From contig CAMDMZ010000017.1 of NCBI GenBank assembly GCA_945902805.1, positions 1-64,000 of the forward strand: a DNA stretch of 64,000 bases, in the 5' to 3' direction. Below are positions 42,463 through 51,921 of this stretch, piece after piece; the first letter of the stretch is position 1; every line of letters begins with the position of its first letter. The stretch is from Propionivibrio dicarboxylicus. Lineage in GTDB: Bacteria; Pseudomonadota; Gammaproteobacteria; Burkholderiales; Rhodocyclaceae. Under the pieces are notes generated by a model that was not told the origin of the DNA, ran no database searches, and was given only the letters and a program-made list of their open reading frames with translations. Both the position numbers and the translations under genes were made by a program.

Positions 42463-43832
42463 CCCAACAGGAGTTCCTAGCGATCGCAAAGCGCATTGGG
42501 GGCGGGGGCGGGGGCGGCTCCGATGCGATGACAATGCGGACGATTGCGCATGATGATGCGCGGAAGGCGATCATATTCGGCAATCTGATCATCTTCATCG
42601 GCCTCGGACTTTTCTTTGCCTGGGCAATGTTTGCGCCGCTCGACGAGGGTGTTCCGGCGCGCGGCGTGGTGGTGGTTGAGTCGATGCGAAAGGTGGTAAC
42701 GCACACCACGGGCGGAAGTATTGCCGCAATCCACGTCAAGGAGAACCAGTCGATCAAAGAAGGCGACCTGCTGATTTCACTAGAGAGCAACAAGGCGCAA
42801 TCGGCGTTTGATTCGCTTGCTCAAGAATTTGTCGGTGCCTCGTCAAAGCTGGCTCGACTAACGGCGGAGCAGACGCTCCTAAACGAAATCGAGTTCCCGG
42901 AAGAGCTCGTCAGCTTCGCCGAGGAAATTGGCCGCATGGATACATTGAAGGCGCAGCTGGACCTTTTTCATATGCGAAAAAAGACATTGGCCAGCGAACA
43001 AGCCATCTTGCGAGAAAATATTAGCGCATCAGGTGGGCAAGCCCATGGCTTACGCCAGCAGTACGCCGCCAAGGCGGAACAACTAGCGCTTTTGAAACAG
43101 GAGGCTGCATCAACTCGGCCACTGGTCGAATCTGGTTACGCATCACGCAACAGCCTCCTGGACCTTGAACGGCGAACTGCAGAGCTATCGAGTGCCATGA
43201 CCGAGCTTCAAACGCGTGCCGCCAAAGAGTCCAGCACAAGCGCCGAACTCAAGTTGCGTCAGCTGCAACGCCAACAAGAGTTCCTTCGCGATGTCGATCA
43301 ACAAATTACGGAAACGCGACGGGAAGTTCTGATGCTGCAGGAACGACTGAACGATGCCCGCGTGGATCTGGACATGAAGAAGATCCGCGCCCCCGTTAAT
43401 GGGCAGGTACTTGCCCTGCAAATGCACACGGTAGGTGCCGCCATTACGCCGGGGGCCAAGATTCTTGAAATAGTGCCGGAAAATGAAACCTTGCTGATTG
43501 ATGTTCAGCTCCCGCTGCAGACTATCAATAGTGTGGAGGTTGGGCTCAAAACCGATGTGCGCATCTCGGCGTTTATCAAAGATCCGCAATTGGTCATCGA
43601 AGGCGTCTTGCAGTCCGTCTCATCTGATGTGCATGAATCTACAGCACCTAATCCACCCTACTATCTTGGCCGCGTCGCCATCACTCCGGAAGGCATGGCG
43701 CAACTTGCCGGGCGCCAGCTGCGTCCAGGTATGTCTGTGGATGTGATCATCAAGACCGGCGAGCGGAGCTTGCTGAACTACTTGCTACGCCCAATCATGA
43801 AGCAATTGTTCTACGCCCTGAAGGAACAGTAG
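42459..43832 (+). CDS. Type I secretion membrane-fusion protein (HlyD/PrtE family)
   Basis: A 457-residue adaptor. A Gly-rich cytoplasmic leader is followed by one membrane segment (about 41-58, IIFGNLIIFIGLGLFFAWAM), the conserved FAPLDEGVPARGVVVVES, a lipoyl-type half (HTTGGSIAAIHVKENQSIKEGD), a long coiled coil (about 100-300) and the second half (IRAPVNGQVLALQMHTVGAAITPGAKILEIVP, quoted in part), ending near RPIMKQLFYALKEQ. It bridges the ABC transporter to TolC in the periplasm. The start is a TTG overlapping the transporter stop, nine bases after AAGGAA; an ATG near 42525 is an alternative. Confidence 0.92.
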   Translation: MTQQEFLAIAKRIGGGGGGGSDAMTMRTIAHDDARKAIIFGNLIIFIGLGLFFAWAMFAPLDEGVPARGVVVVESMRKVVTHTTGGSIAAIHVKENQSIKEGDLLISLESNKAQSAFDSLAQEFVGASSKLARLTAEQTLLNEIEFPEELVSFAEEIGRMDTLKAQLDLFHMRKKTLASEQAILRENISASGGQAHGLRQQYAAKAEQLALLKQEAASTRPLVESGYASRNSLLDLERRTAELSSAMTELQTRAAKESSTSAELKLRQLQRQQEFLRDVDQQITETRREVLMLQERLNDARVDLDMKKIRAPVNGQVLALQMHTVGAAITPGAKILEIVPENETLLIDVQLPLQTINSVEVGLKTDVRISAFIKDPQLVIEGVLQSVSSDVHESTAPNPPYYLGRVAITPEGMAQLAGRQLRPGMSVDVIIKTGERSLLNYLLRPIMKQLFYALKEQ

Positions 43833-43851
43833 AAGCTACATGCCGAGCAAC

Positions 43852-43881
43852 AAAAAACGCGGCCGACGAGCCGCGTTTCTT
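43852..43881. terminator. Bidirectional terminator between the adaptor gene and fliE
   Basis: AAACGCGGC (43855-43863) pairs with GCCGCGTTT (43870-43878), flanked by an A-run on the left and TTTCTT on the right, so it can stop transcription from both convergent genes. Confidence 0.85.
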
Positions 43882-43923
43882 ATTGCTGGCCTCGTATGAA
43901 GCCACCAACTGTTTCGTTGGGCG

Positions 43924-44250
43924 TTAAACCTGCATATTCATGATGTCATGATACGCCGTCACCAGCTTATTGCGTACCTGCACCATCTGCTGGAAGGAAA
44001 TATTTGCCTTCTGAAGATTGACCATGACGTCCTGCAAATTGACATTGCTCTGGCCGGTCGAGAACTCCTCAGCCATCTTGTGGGCGTCCTTCTGGGCGGC
44101 ATTGACCTGATCAATGGTGGTCTTCAAGACCTCCGCAAAACCCGGCCCGTCTGTCGGCGCGACATTGCCGGCAGGTTTGCTTCCGGTCAGCGCAGAACTA
44201 TTGCGCAGTTCGGACAGCATTTGGTCAAGTTTTTGGGTATCGATGGCCAT
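43924..44250 (-). CDS. fliE: Flagellar hook-basal body protein FliE
   Basis: A 108-residue rod/MS-ring junction protein with the typical C-terminal helix pair (NVNLQDVMVNLQKANISFQ and QVRNKLVTAYHDIMNMQV). It forms the adaptor between the FliF ring and the proximal rod. Unusually it is not at the head of the fliFGHIJ block but on the other strand next to fleR, with its own sigma-54 promoter (44287-44304). Confidence 0.96.
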   Translation of the reverse strand: MAIDTQKLDQMLSELRNSSALTGSKPAGNVAPTDGPGFAEVLKTTIDQVNAAQKDAHKMAEEFSTGQSNVNLQDVMVNLQKANISFQQMVQVRNKLVTAYHDIMNMQV

Positions 44251-44286
44251 GGGGTCAAGCTTAATGGATTTTTCTCAGGAATGAAA

Positions 44287-44304
44287 TAGCAAGTGGCGTG
44301 CCCG
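44287..44304 (-). promoter_or_regulatory. Sigma-54 promoter of fliE
   Basis: Minus strand GGGCACGCCACTTGCTA: GG and GC are separated by exactly 10 bases, with GGCACG and TTGCTA matching the -24/-12 consensus. It lies about 40 bases before the fliE ATG. Confidence 0.88.
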
Positions 44305-44319
44305 GAGCGTTTGTCCGAC

Positions 44320-45741
44320 TCATTCGTCGTCCATGTCCTTGTAGAACCCTTCATCGCGGTATTGCGCCAACTTGTAGCGCAGCGTGCGTTCGGAGATACC
44401 CAAGATGGAAACGGCCTTCTTACGCGAGCCGCCAACGTTAGCCAGGGTATCGAGAATGTGCTGACGCTCCAGATCCTTCATGTTTGCTGGGGCCCCTACC
44501 GGCACCACAAGCTCTTGATTAACTGGACTTTCTGAAAAAGTCGGTGCTGGCGGGACGGCGCTTGGCTGCGGTGCGACCGGTACGGACGGTTGCGCATACG
44601 ACGGCGCCGCTCCACCACTGAGCAGCAGTACGTCCGCCTCGATAACCTCACCAGTAGCGAGAATCAGGGCGCGCTGCACCACGTTTTCGAGTTCGCGTAC
44701 ATTGCCCGGCCATGGATAAGCGGCGAGCTTGGCCTCGGCGGATGCGGCAAATCTTGCCGCGCGCTTCTGTGCCGCTGCCTGGCGCACCAGACAATGACGC
44801 GCCAGGGGCACGATATCGCCGGGTCGTGCCCGCAAGGGCGGGATCTCGATCGGGAAGACATTCAGCCGGTAATACAAATCCTCACGAAAGCGACCAGCAC
44901 GTACCTCACTCAACATGTCCCGGTTGGAGGTCGCCAGAACGCGGATATCAATAGCCACCGGCTTCTTGCCACCGACACGCTCGACTTCGCGCTCCTGCAG
45001 CACACGCAGCAGTTTGGCTTGCAGCGCCAGAGGCATTTCGGAGATTTCGTCGAGCAGCAGCGTGCCGCCATCCGCCTGCTCAAACTTGCCCGGCTGCGCC
45101 GTTTGCGCCCCGGTGAACGCGCCCTTTTCATGACCAAACAAGGTTGCCTCAAGCAGGTTATCGGGGATCGCGGCACAGTTGATGGCGACAAACGGGCCTT
45201 TCCGAGTACCGCCGCGCGGCGATTGATCATGAATATAGCGGGCAAACACTTCCTTGCCGACACCCGATTCACCGGTTAGCAAAACAGTGGCATCGGTCTT
45301 GGCCACACGCGCCGCAAGCAGCAGGGTTTCGCGAGTTCGCGGATCAATCGCGATCACGCCGTCGGCAGGCGCGGGCGGCGTAGCGTAGCGGGCGATTTGT
45401 TCGATCAATGTCTTCGGCTCGAACGGCTTAAGCATGAAATCGCACGCCCCACCACGCATCGCGGCGACCGCCTTGTCCACGTCGCCAAACGCGGTCATGA
45501 GCAAGACGGGCAGTCCGGGGTAGCGGCTGCGGATCTCGCCGAGCAATCTCAGGCCATCCATCGGCGACATGCGCAGATCGGAAACCACCATATTGAAGGT
45601 CTTGCGCGCCAGTGCCTCAAGGGCTGCTGGGCCGCCATCGGCGCCAAACGGACGATGTCCGGCGGCTTCCAGTGTAATCAGCAGCGCATCGCGCAAGGAT
45701 TCGTCGTCTTCGACGACCAGGATACTTAGTGAGTCTGACAT
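44320..45741 (-). CDS. fleR: Sigma-54-dependent response regulator FleR/FlrC
   Basis: A 473-residue activator with receiver domain (about 1-120; SILVVEDDESLRDALL, phosphoacceptor Asp in MVVSDLRM), AAA+ domain (about 135-365; GESGVGKE Walker A, intact GAFTGA loop that contacts sigma-54, GGTLLLDEISEM Walker B, R-finger region LYYRLNVF) and a C-terminal Fis-type helix-turn-helix (about 425-470; SRKKAVSILGISERTLRYKL). It is the partner of FleS and the probable activator of the fliE, fliF and fliK promoters. Residues about 394-402 (AVPPAPTFS) in the linker before the HTH are encoded by the dispersed repeat. It overlaps fleS by 16 bases. Confidence 0.94.
   Translation of the reverse strand: MSDSLSILVVEDDESLRDALLITLEAAGHRPFGADGGPAALEALARKTFNMVVSDLRMSPMDGLRLLGEIRSRYPGLPVLLMTAFGDVDKAVAAMRGGACDFMLKPFEPKTLIEQIARYATPPAPADGVIAIDPRTRETLLLAARVAKTDATVLLTGESGVGKEVFARYIHDQSPRGGTRKGPFVAINCAAIPDNLLEATLFGHEKGAFTGAQTAQPGKFEQADGGTLLLDEISEMPLALQAKLLRVLQEREVERVGGKKPVAIDIRVLATSNRDMLSEVRAGRFREDLYYRLNVFPIEIPPLRARPGDIVPLARHCLVRQAAAQKRAARFAASAEAKLAAYPWPGNVRELENVVQRALILATGEVIEADVLLLSGGAAPSYAQPSVPVAPQPSAVPPAPTFSESPVNQELVVPVGAPANMKDLERQHILDTLANVGGSRKKAVSILGISERTLRYKLAQYRDEGFYKDMDDE
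44535..44560 (-). repeat. Dispersed 24-base repeat, copy g (inside fleR)
   Basis: Plus strand AAAAAGTCGGTGCTGGCGGG then ACGGCG. Read as AVPPAPTFS in the AAA-HTH linker. Identical over the whole element to copy h in fliH. Confidence 0.85.
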
Positions 45742-46952
45742 GGCAAGGTAAGGAGAAATTCGGCGCCGGCACCGGGTTGCGAATGGACCTCGATACTACC
45801 GCCATGCGCGCGCGCAACGCCACGGGCAATAGCAAGACCGAGTCCGGTACCTTCGGGACGAGTGGTAAAAAACGGCTCGAAAAGACGTGCCGCCGTGATC
45901 GCATCCATACCGCGACCATTATCGATGACCCGGATTGTCACCGCTTCCGCACTAGGATCGGCCGCCAGCGTAATGCGCGCAGCGCCATCGACATCCACCG
46001 CTTGCAGCGCATTCTCGAGCAGGTTGGTCAGCGCGCCGGTAAGTGCTTTGCGATTGCCGATCACCACAGTGCCGTCCGATGCATCGGCCACCACAAAGTG
46101 GATGCCGCAGTTTTGCGCCAACGGCTCAAAGGTCTGGGCCAGTTCGCCGAGCAGATCGGACACCGCAAAGCTTTCGCGCCCAAGGACTTCGCCGCGAGCG
46201 AAGAGCAACATATCCTGAATCAGGCGTTCAAGGTGTTTGAGGCGGGCGACAGTTTTCTCGGCGATAGAAACGCGAGTCGCCGCCGGCAGATCGGGATTTT
46301 CCAGATTGCCGGCGTAGAGCAAGGCCGCCGCCAGCGGAGTACGCAACTGATGCGCCAACTGCGCCGCCATCTCGCCCATCGCGGCGAGACGATGATTTCG
46401 CGCGGCCTGGGTTTTGAGTTGCTGGGCTTCGGTAATGTCGTGCACCAACACAATGCGGCCACCGGCCGAGTCGAGGGGCGTCACCGCAATTGCCAATCGA
46501 CGCTCGCCGCACAAATGCTCGCCCGGGGTATCGGTCGCCTGCAACGACTCGACTTCAACCTCAGACCACGACCGATCCAGGGTAGCGCCAAGTAGTTCAT
46601 CCGCCGCCGGATTGCTGGTCAGCACTCGACCGTCCGCACCGAGCACCACCACGCCTGCTGGCAAAGCCGCCAGTAACAAGCTCAGGCGCTCGGTCAGCGC
46701 CGCCTTCTCTTGATATTGCTGACGCAGCTTACCGTTCGCGACGGCCAGTTCCTGTGTCAGACGTGACACCTGACCTTGCAGTTCAGCATACGCGCTGCTT
46801 AACTCTTCTGAGGCCTGACTAAAAATACGGAACGCTTCTGCCAGGCGCTGCGCCTCGCCAGGGGAAACTTCGCCGGCGCCAGTCGTACCATTGGTGCCAC
46901 CAACGGGTGGCACGGGAGATGCAGAGGATGCTGAAGCCGCAAGGATTTCCAT
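45726..46952 (-). CDS. fleS: Sensor histidine kinase FleS/FlrB
   Basis: A 408-residue soluble kinase without membrane segments. It has a coiled-coil region (about 30-85), a PAS-like domain (about 85-180), HisKA with the phosphoacceptor His in AAQLAHQLRTPL, and HATPase boxes NLLENALQAV, DNGRGMD and GTGLGLAIA. It phosphorylates FleR to switch on the sigma-54 class of flagellar genes. I place the start at ATG 46952 (MEILAAS); a longer frame reaching 47075 would run into the fliF promoter region. Confidence 0.92.
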   Translation of the reverse strand: MEILAASASSASPVPPVGGTNGTTGAGEVSPGEAQRLAEAFRIFSQASEELSSAYAELQGQVSRLTQELAVANGKLRQQYQEKAALTERLSLLLAALPAGVVVLGADGRVLTSNPAADELLGATLDRSWSEVEVESLQATDTPGEHLCGERRLAIAVTPLDSAGGRIVLVHDITEAQQLKTQAARNHRLAAMGEMAAQLAHQLRTPLAAALLYAGNLENPDLPAATRVSIAEKTVARLKHLERLIQDMLLFARGEVLGRESFAVSDLLGELAQTFEPLAQNCGIHFVVADASDGTVVIGNRKALTGALTNLLENALQAVDVDGAARITLAADPSAEAVTIRVIDNGRGMDAITAARLFEPFFTTRPEGTGLGLAIARGVARAHGGSIEVHSQPGAGAEFLLTLPCQTH

Positions 46953-47044
46953 GACGGGTGATGATGGCAGAATCCCTACCCAAAGCCAAGGCAGATCGGG
47001 CTCGAACAGGGCTCCGATTTGCCGGCAAAAATTGCCGCTACTTA

Positions 47045-47062
47045 CGGGAACCGCTCTTGCTA
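47045..47062 (+). promoter_or_regulatory. Sigma-54 promoter of fliF
   Basis: GGGAACCGCTCTTGCTA has GG (47047-47048) and GC (47059-47060) exactly 10 bases apart, with GGAAC in place of GGCAC and TTGCTA at -12. It lies about 53 bases before the fliF ATG. Confidence 0.75.
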
Positions 47063-47114
47063 ACGCAGTCCACAATCCGGCAGCGGTTCAACTTGGTGCC
47101 GCCAGAAAGAGAAC

Positions 47115-48788
47115 ATGGCAGAAAATGCAGCGGCAGCGGTCGCCCGTCCGGCCCCGTTTCCACTATCGATGGAGGCATTCAACCGACTTTCCGCACGGCA
47201 AAAGCTGGCGGGGATGGTGGGCGTTGCGCTATTGATAGCGGTCCTGGTCGGGGGCTTGCTATGGACCAAAGAGCCGCCCTACGCCATTCTGTTTGCCAAT
47301 TTCGATGAAAAGGATGGCGGCGCGATTGTCGCCGCACTGCAGCAACAAAACATCCCGTATCACTATGCCGAAGGTGGCCGAGCGATTCTCGTCCCGCAGG
47401 CCAAGGTCCATGACGTCCGTTTGAAACTGGCCTCACAAGGCCTGCCGAAAGGTGGCCTTGTGGGGTTCGAGATCATGGAATCACAGAAGCTCGGCATCAG
47501 CCAGTTTGCCGAGCAGATCAACTATCAACGCGCACTGGAAGGCGAGCTGGCGCGCTCGATCGGATCGCTCGCCGCCGTCAGTGGCGCTCGCGTGCATCTG
47601 GCTATCCCGAAACAAACCGGCTTCCTGCGCGACGACACCAAGACCTCCGCCTCGATCGTGGTCAACCTCGCCGCCGGGCGCACGCTCGAATCATCGCAGG
47701 TGGCCGGCATCGTCCATCTGGTGTCGTCGAGCGTGCCCCAACTCAACCCGCTCAATGTCAGCGTGATCGACCAGAACGGCAATCTGATCTCGCAACAGCG
47801 AGACAAACTCCAGGATGCAGGGCTCGACCCGTCGCAATTGAAGTACGTGCGCGAACTGGAATCGATCTACACCAAACGCATCGAGGCCATTCTCGCCCCC
47901 ATCGTCGGCAGCACTAACGTCAAGGCCCAGGTCACTGCCGATATCGACTTCTCGCAGACCGATCAAGTCGCTGAGAACTACAAACCGAATCCGACCCCTG
48001 ATACGGCGGTGCGCAGCCAGCAAACCACCGAGGCCGGCACCGGCACTCCCGGCGCCGTCGGCGTTCCCGGGGCACTCACCAATCAGGCTCCCGCCCCGGC
48101 GACCGCGCCGATCACCACACCACCCGCTCCGGGTACACCGGGCGGTACACCACCGTCACCGACCTCCGCTGCAGGAATCAACTATTCTCGCAACGCCACG
48201 GTCAATTACGAAGTGGACAAAACGATCAGGCACACCAAAGGCATGCCGGGCGTCGTGCGCCGGCTTTCCGTCGCTGTCGTCGTCAATCATCGTACCGACC
48301 CGACCAAGCCGAAACCGATTCCACTTAGCGAAATCGAGATCAAGCAAGTCACCGATCTCGCCCGCGAAGCCATGGGCTTCAACAAGGATCGCGGTGATAC
48401 GCTGAACGTCGCCAATGCCCCCTTCACCATTCCGGAAAAGGAAGTCATCCCAGACTCGCCGATTTGGAAGGACGCCGAATTGATCGCCTTGCTCAAGGAA
48501 CTGGCACGCTACCTGGTCATCGGTGGCATCGCCTTCTACCTCTGGTCCAAGCTGCTTAAACCGGTGGTCGACAAACTGCTTGAACCACCGCCACCGACGC
48601 CGGAAAAGGAAGAGGACGCCAACGATTCGATCGAGATCGGCGCCGATGGCCTGCCACATCTGGTGCATCACAATCCGCACCAGGCCTATGAGGACAAGCT
48701 CGCCGAAGCCCGCGAACTAGCGCGCAAAGACCCGAAGGCCGTCGCCAACATGCTGAAGGAATGGATGGATGGCGGCGAAGGAAAATGA
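47115..48788 (+). CDS. fliF: Flagellar MS-ring protein FliF
   Basis: A 557-residue protein that forms the membrane MS-ring. There is a first membrane helix at about 32-51 (GMVGVALLIAVLVGGLLW), ring-building motifs (GLPKGGLVGFEIM, ALEGELARSIGSL, RVHLAIPKQTGFLRDD), a Pro/Thr/Gly-rich linker (about 295-350), a second membrane helix at about 463-480 (YLVIGGIAFYLWSKLL) and a cytoplasmic C-terminal tail that binds FliG. It overlaps fliG by 20 bases. It is the first gene of the plus-strand fli block under a sigma-54 promoter. Confidence 0.98.
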   Translation: MAENAAAAVARPAPFPLSMEAFNRLSARQKLAGMVGVALLIAVLVGGLLWTKEPPYAILFANFDEKDGGAIVAALQQQNIPYHYAEGGRAILVPQAKVHDVRLKLASQGLPKGGLVGFEIMESQKLGISQFAEQINYQRALEGELARSIGSLAAVSGARVHLAIPKQTGFLRDDTKTSASIVVNLAAGRTLESSQVAGIVHLVSSSVPQLNPLNVSVIDQNGNLISQQRDKLQDAGLDPSQLKYVRELESIYTKRIEAILAPIVGSTNVKAQVTADIDFSQTDQVAENYKPNPTPDTAVRSQQTTEAGTGTPGAVGVPGALTNQAPAPATAPITTPPAPGTPGGTPPSPTSAAGINYSRNATVNYEVDKTIRHTKGMPGVVRRLSVAVVVNHRTDPTKPKPIPLSEIEIKQVTDLAREAMGFNKDRGDTLNVANAPFTIPEKEVIPDSPIWKDAELIALLKELARYLVIGGIAFYLWSKLLKPVVDKLLEPPPPTPEKEEDANDSIEIGADGLPHLVHHNPHQAYEDKLAEARELARKDPKAVANMLKEWMDGGEGK

Positions 48789-49776
48789 TCCGATCGAGAA
48801 GGGCGCGATTCTGCTGCTCTCACTCGGCCCGGACGAAGCTGCCGAGATTCTGAAGAATCTCGGGCCGAAGGAAGTACAGAAGCTCGGCCATGCCATGGCG
48901 GCGCTGAAACAGGTGCCGCGCGAACGCATCGAGGAAGTCATCGACGAATTCAAGGAGCATGCCGCCAAGGGTGCTCCGGTCTCGGTCGACGAAGAGGCCA
49001 TCAAGGCCATGCTGACCAAGGCATTGGGCGACGACCGTGCTGCCAGCCTGATCGGTCGCATCCTGCAAGGCGGCGACACCGCTGGCATCGAAGGTCTGAA
49101 GTGGATGGACGCGCCCACCGTCGCCGACCTCATCCGCAACGAACACCCGCAGATCATCGCCACGATTCTGGTGCATCTGGAATTCGATCACGCCGGCGAA
49201 ATCCTGAAGAGCTTTACCGACCGCCTGCGCAACGATGTGCTGCTGCGTATCGCCACGCTTGATGGCGTGCAACCGATTGCCTTGCGCGAGCTCAATGAAG
49301 CCATGGCACGCATCCTTTCCGGTGCTTCGGCCAACGTCAAAAAGGCGGCGATGGGTGGCATTCGTCATGCGGCGGAAATCCTCAATTTCGTCGGCCAGGC
49401 CGCCGAAACCACCATGATGGACAATGTGCGCGAATACGATCCCGAACTCGCCCAGAAGATCCTCGACGAAATGTTCGTCTTCGAAAACCTGATGGATGTC
49501 GACGATCGCGGTATCCAGTTGCTGTTGCGCGAAGTACAGTCTGATTCACTGATCCTTGCCCTCAAAGGCGCATCGCAGGAACTGCGCGACAAAGTGTTCA
49601 AGAACATGTCGCAGCGTGCCGCCGAAATGCTCAAGGAAGATCTCGAATCGAAAGGTCCAGTACGACTCTCCGAAGTGGAAGGCGAACAGAAGGAAATCCT
49701 CAAGATTGCGCGTCGCCTGGCCGACGAAGGGCAGATTCAGCTCGGCGGCGGCGGTGATGGCGACGCCATGATCTGA
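48769..49776 (+). CDS. fliG: Flagellar motor switch protein FliG
   Basis: A 335-residue C-ring protein that receives torque from the stator. It shows KGAILLLSLGPDEAAEIL at the N-terminus, the middle-domain EHPQ motif (NEHPQIIATIL) and the charged C-terminal helix region (MDVDDRGIQLLLREVQSDSL, LKGASQELRDKVFKNMSQRA). Length and motifs are standard. It starts within the last codons of fliF and its stop overlaps the fliH ATG by one base (TGATG). Confidence 0.98.
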   Translation: MAAKENDPIEKGAILLLSLGPDEAAEILKNLGPKEVQKLGHAMAALKQVPRERIEEVIDEFKEHAAKGAPVSVDEEAIKAMLTKALGDDRAASLIGRILQGGDTAGIEGLKWMDAPTVADLIRNEHPQIIATILVHLEFDHAGEILKSFTDRLRNDVLLRIATLDGVQPIALRELNEAMARILSGASANVKKAAMGGIRHAAEILNFVGQAAETTMMDNVREYDPELAQKILDEMFVFENLMDVDDRGIQLLLREVQSDSLILALKGASQELRDKVFKNMSQRAAEMLKEDLESKGPVRLSEVEGEQKEILKIARRLADEGQIQLGGGGDGDAMI

Positions 49777-50483
49777 TGACGACCGCACCGAAACCCGTGT
49801 CCTCGATGACGGCGTGGGAACGTTGGGAACTGGCCAGCTTTGACGAGGCTGCCAGCACGACAGGCGGCGTCAGCAGCAAACCAGATGCCGTCCCGCCAGC
49901 ACCGACTTTTTCGGCCGCCGAGATTGCGCAGCTGCGCGAGGATGCCAAGCGCGAGGGCTACGAGAGCGGGCACCAGACCGGCCTCGAAGAAGGTCTGGCT
50001 GAAGGCCGTGCCAAAGGCGAAGCGGAGGCACTTAAACTGGGAAATGATGCGGCTGAAGCGCTGCTCGCCGTCGCCGCCAAACTGGACCAGCAACTGGCCG
50101 AACTCGATCAAACTGTGGCCGAGGAAATTGTTGCTCTGGCGGCGGAAATCGCCCGTCAAGTGGTGTCGCAAGCCGTCGCGCTGAAGCCAGAAACCATTAT
50201 CAATGTCGTCCGCGAAGCCCTGACTCATCTGCCACTGCAGCATGCCGCCATCTACCTGCACCCCGACGATGCCTCCTTGACCCGCTCTTACGCGGGCGAA
50301 CAACTTAGTCATGCGGGGCATCGCATCCACGAGAATGCCAAGCTGGCGCGCGGTGATGTGATGATCGAGGCCGGCGGTAGCCAAATCGATGCGTCACTGG
50401 CGACCCGCTGGCGTCGGGTGCTGACGACCATCGGCCAGGACACACCCTGGCTGGCCGACTCCAAAGACAAAGAACCCGCGTGA
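49776..50483 (+). CDS. fliH: Flagellar export ATPase regulator FliH
   Basis: A 235-residue stator-like protein that holds FliI ATPase at the export gate. It has FliH features: an N-terminal segment with a conserved Trp ([10 protein letters not shown]), a charged Gly-rich helical stretch ([20 protein letters not shown], the GxxxG repeat) and a C-terminal domain ([13 protein letters not shown]). Residues 38-46 (AVPPAPTFS) are encoded by the dispersed repeat, in the flexible segment between N-terminus and coiled coil. The stop overlaps the fliI GTG start. Confidence 0.94.
   Translation: MTTAPKPVSSMTAWERWELASFDEAASTTGGVSSKPDAVPPAPTFSAAEIAQLREDAKREGYESGHQTGLEEGLAEGRAKGEAEALKLGNDAAEALLAVAAKLDQQLAELDQTVAEEIVALAAEIARQVVSQAVALKPETIINVVREALTHLPLQHAAIYLHPDDASLTRSYAGEQLSHAGHRIHENAKLARGDVMIEAGGSQIDASLATRWRRVLTTIGQDTPWLADSKDKEPA
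49888..49914 (+). repeat. Dispersed 24-base repeat, copy h (inside fliH)
   Basis: GCCGTCCCGCCAGCACCGAC followed by TTTTTCG; read as AVPPAPTFS. It is the exact complement of copy g in fleR, 5 kb away on the other strand. Confidence 0.85.
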
Positions 50484-51877
50484 ATCCCACCTGCCTTGGC
50501 CGTCATCTCGCGGCCTGTCGCGAGCAAGTCGCACATAGCGAACCCTTCGTCGCCGCCGGGCGCCTGACCCGCATCAACGGCCTGGTGATGGAAGCATCTG
50601 GCCTCAAACTACCACTCGGATCGGGTGCACTAATCCAGGTGTCGCGCGGCGAAATGGTCGAGGCCGAAGTCGTCGGCTTTTCCGGCGAACGCCTGTTCAT
50701 GATGCCGGCTGAAGATGTCTATGGACTCGCGCCGGGCGCCCTGGTACTGCCGCTGGAAGTCGCGGGCCAAGCCCCATCGCTGCGCGAGGCCTCGGTGCCC
50801 ACCGTGCGCCGTGCCACGGATCGGGCCAAGCATCTTCCGGTGGGTGACGCCCTGCTGGGACGCGTCATGGACGGCAATGGCCGCCCGCTCGACAGCCTCG
50901 GCCCGATCGATGCACAGCAGACACGGTCCCTTGCCAGTCGGCCACTCAACCCCCTGCGGCGCGAACCGATCCGCCACAGCATGGATGTCGGCATCCGTGC
51001 CATCAATGCCCTGATGACCGTTGGCCGCGGTCAGCGTCTGGGCCTATTTGCCGGTTCAGGGGTCGGCAAGAGCGTGCTGCTCGGAATGATGGCGCGCTAT
51101 ACGGAAGCCGAAGTGATCGTCGTTGGACTGATAGGCGAACGCGGTCGCGAAGTTCAGGAATTCATCGAACAGAACCTCGGCGAGGAAGGCTTGCGTCGCT
51201 CAGTTGTGGTCGCCGCGCCGGCCGATGTCAGCCCCTTGATGCGGCTGCAAGGCGCCTCCTACGCCACGGCGATCGCCGAACACTTCCGCGATCAAGGCAA
51301 GCACGTGCTGCTGATCATGGACTCCCTCACCCGCTTTGCCATGGCGCAACGCGAAGTCGCGCTGGCGATCGGGGAGCCGCCCGTCACGCGCGGTTACCCG
51401 CCGTCGGTATTCGCGCGCCTGCCGCAACTGGTTGAACGCGCCGGCAATGGCGAGGTTGGCGGCGGCTCGATCACCGCGTTCTACACCGTGCTGGCCGAGG
51501 GCGACGACCAGAATGATCCCATTGCCGATGCAGCCCGCGCGATTCTCGACGGCCACATTGTGCTCAGCCGGCAACTGGCCGACGCCGGCCACTATCCGGC
51601 GATCGATATCGAGCAGTCGATTTCACGCGTCATGCCGAACTTGATCGAACCTGCGCACATGGAACAAGTGCGCCACTTCAAGCAGCTTTACTCGCGCTAC
51701 CAACGGGCGCGCGACTTGTTGGCGGTGGGTGCTTACGTGCCGGGCTCAGACGGGCTGCTCGACCGCGCAATTGCCCTGTACCCCAAACTGGAATCCTTCC
51801 TGCAACAGGAAATCGGTGAACGCGCCACCAGCCGGACGTCCCTAAATCAACTCAGCATGCTGTTTGTTGGCGCGTAG
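50480..51877 (+). CDS. fliI: Flagellum-specific ATPase FliI
   Basis: A 465-residue F1-beta-like ATPase of the type III export apparatus. Walker A is [14 protein letters not shown], Walker [17 protein letters not shown], plus [14 protein letters not shown] and [15 protein letters not shown] of the catalytic site. It drives substrate unfolding and chaperone release. The start is a GTG overlapping the fliH stop. FliJ follows 44 bases downstream. Confidence 0.98.
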   Translation: MNPTCLGRHLAACREQVAHSEPFVAAGRLTRINGLVMEASGLKLPLGSGALIQVSRGEMVEAEVVGFSGERLFMMPAEDVYGLAPGALVLPLEVAGQAPSLREASVPTVRRATDRAKHLPVGDALLGRVMDGNGRPLDSLGPIDAQQTRSLASRPLNPLRREPIRHSMDVGIRAINALMTVGRGQRLGLFAGSGVGKSVLLGMMARYTEAEVIVVGLIGERGREVQEFIEQNLGEEGLRRSVVVAAPADVSPLMRLQGASYATAIAEHFRDQGKHVLLIMDSLTRFAMAQREVALAIGEPPVTRGYPPSVFARLPQLVERAGNGEVGGGSITAFYTVLAEGDDQNDPIADAARAILDGHIVLSRQLADAGHYPAIDIEQSISRVMPNLIEPAHMEQVRHFKQLYSRYQRARDLLAVGAYVPGSDGLLDRAIALYPKLESFLQQEIGERATSRTSLNQLSMLFVGA

Positions 51878-51921
51878 AATTTACAGCGCCGCTCTCGCCG
51901 CACGCTGTTAACTCCTGCTAA

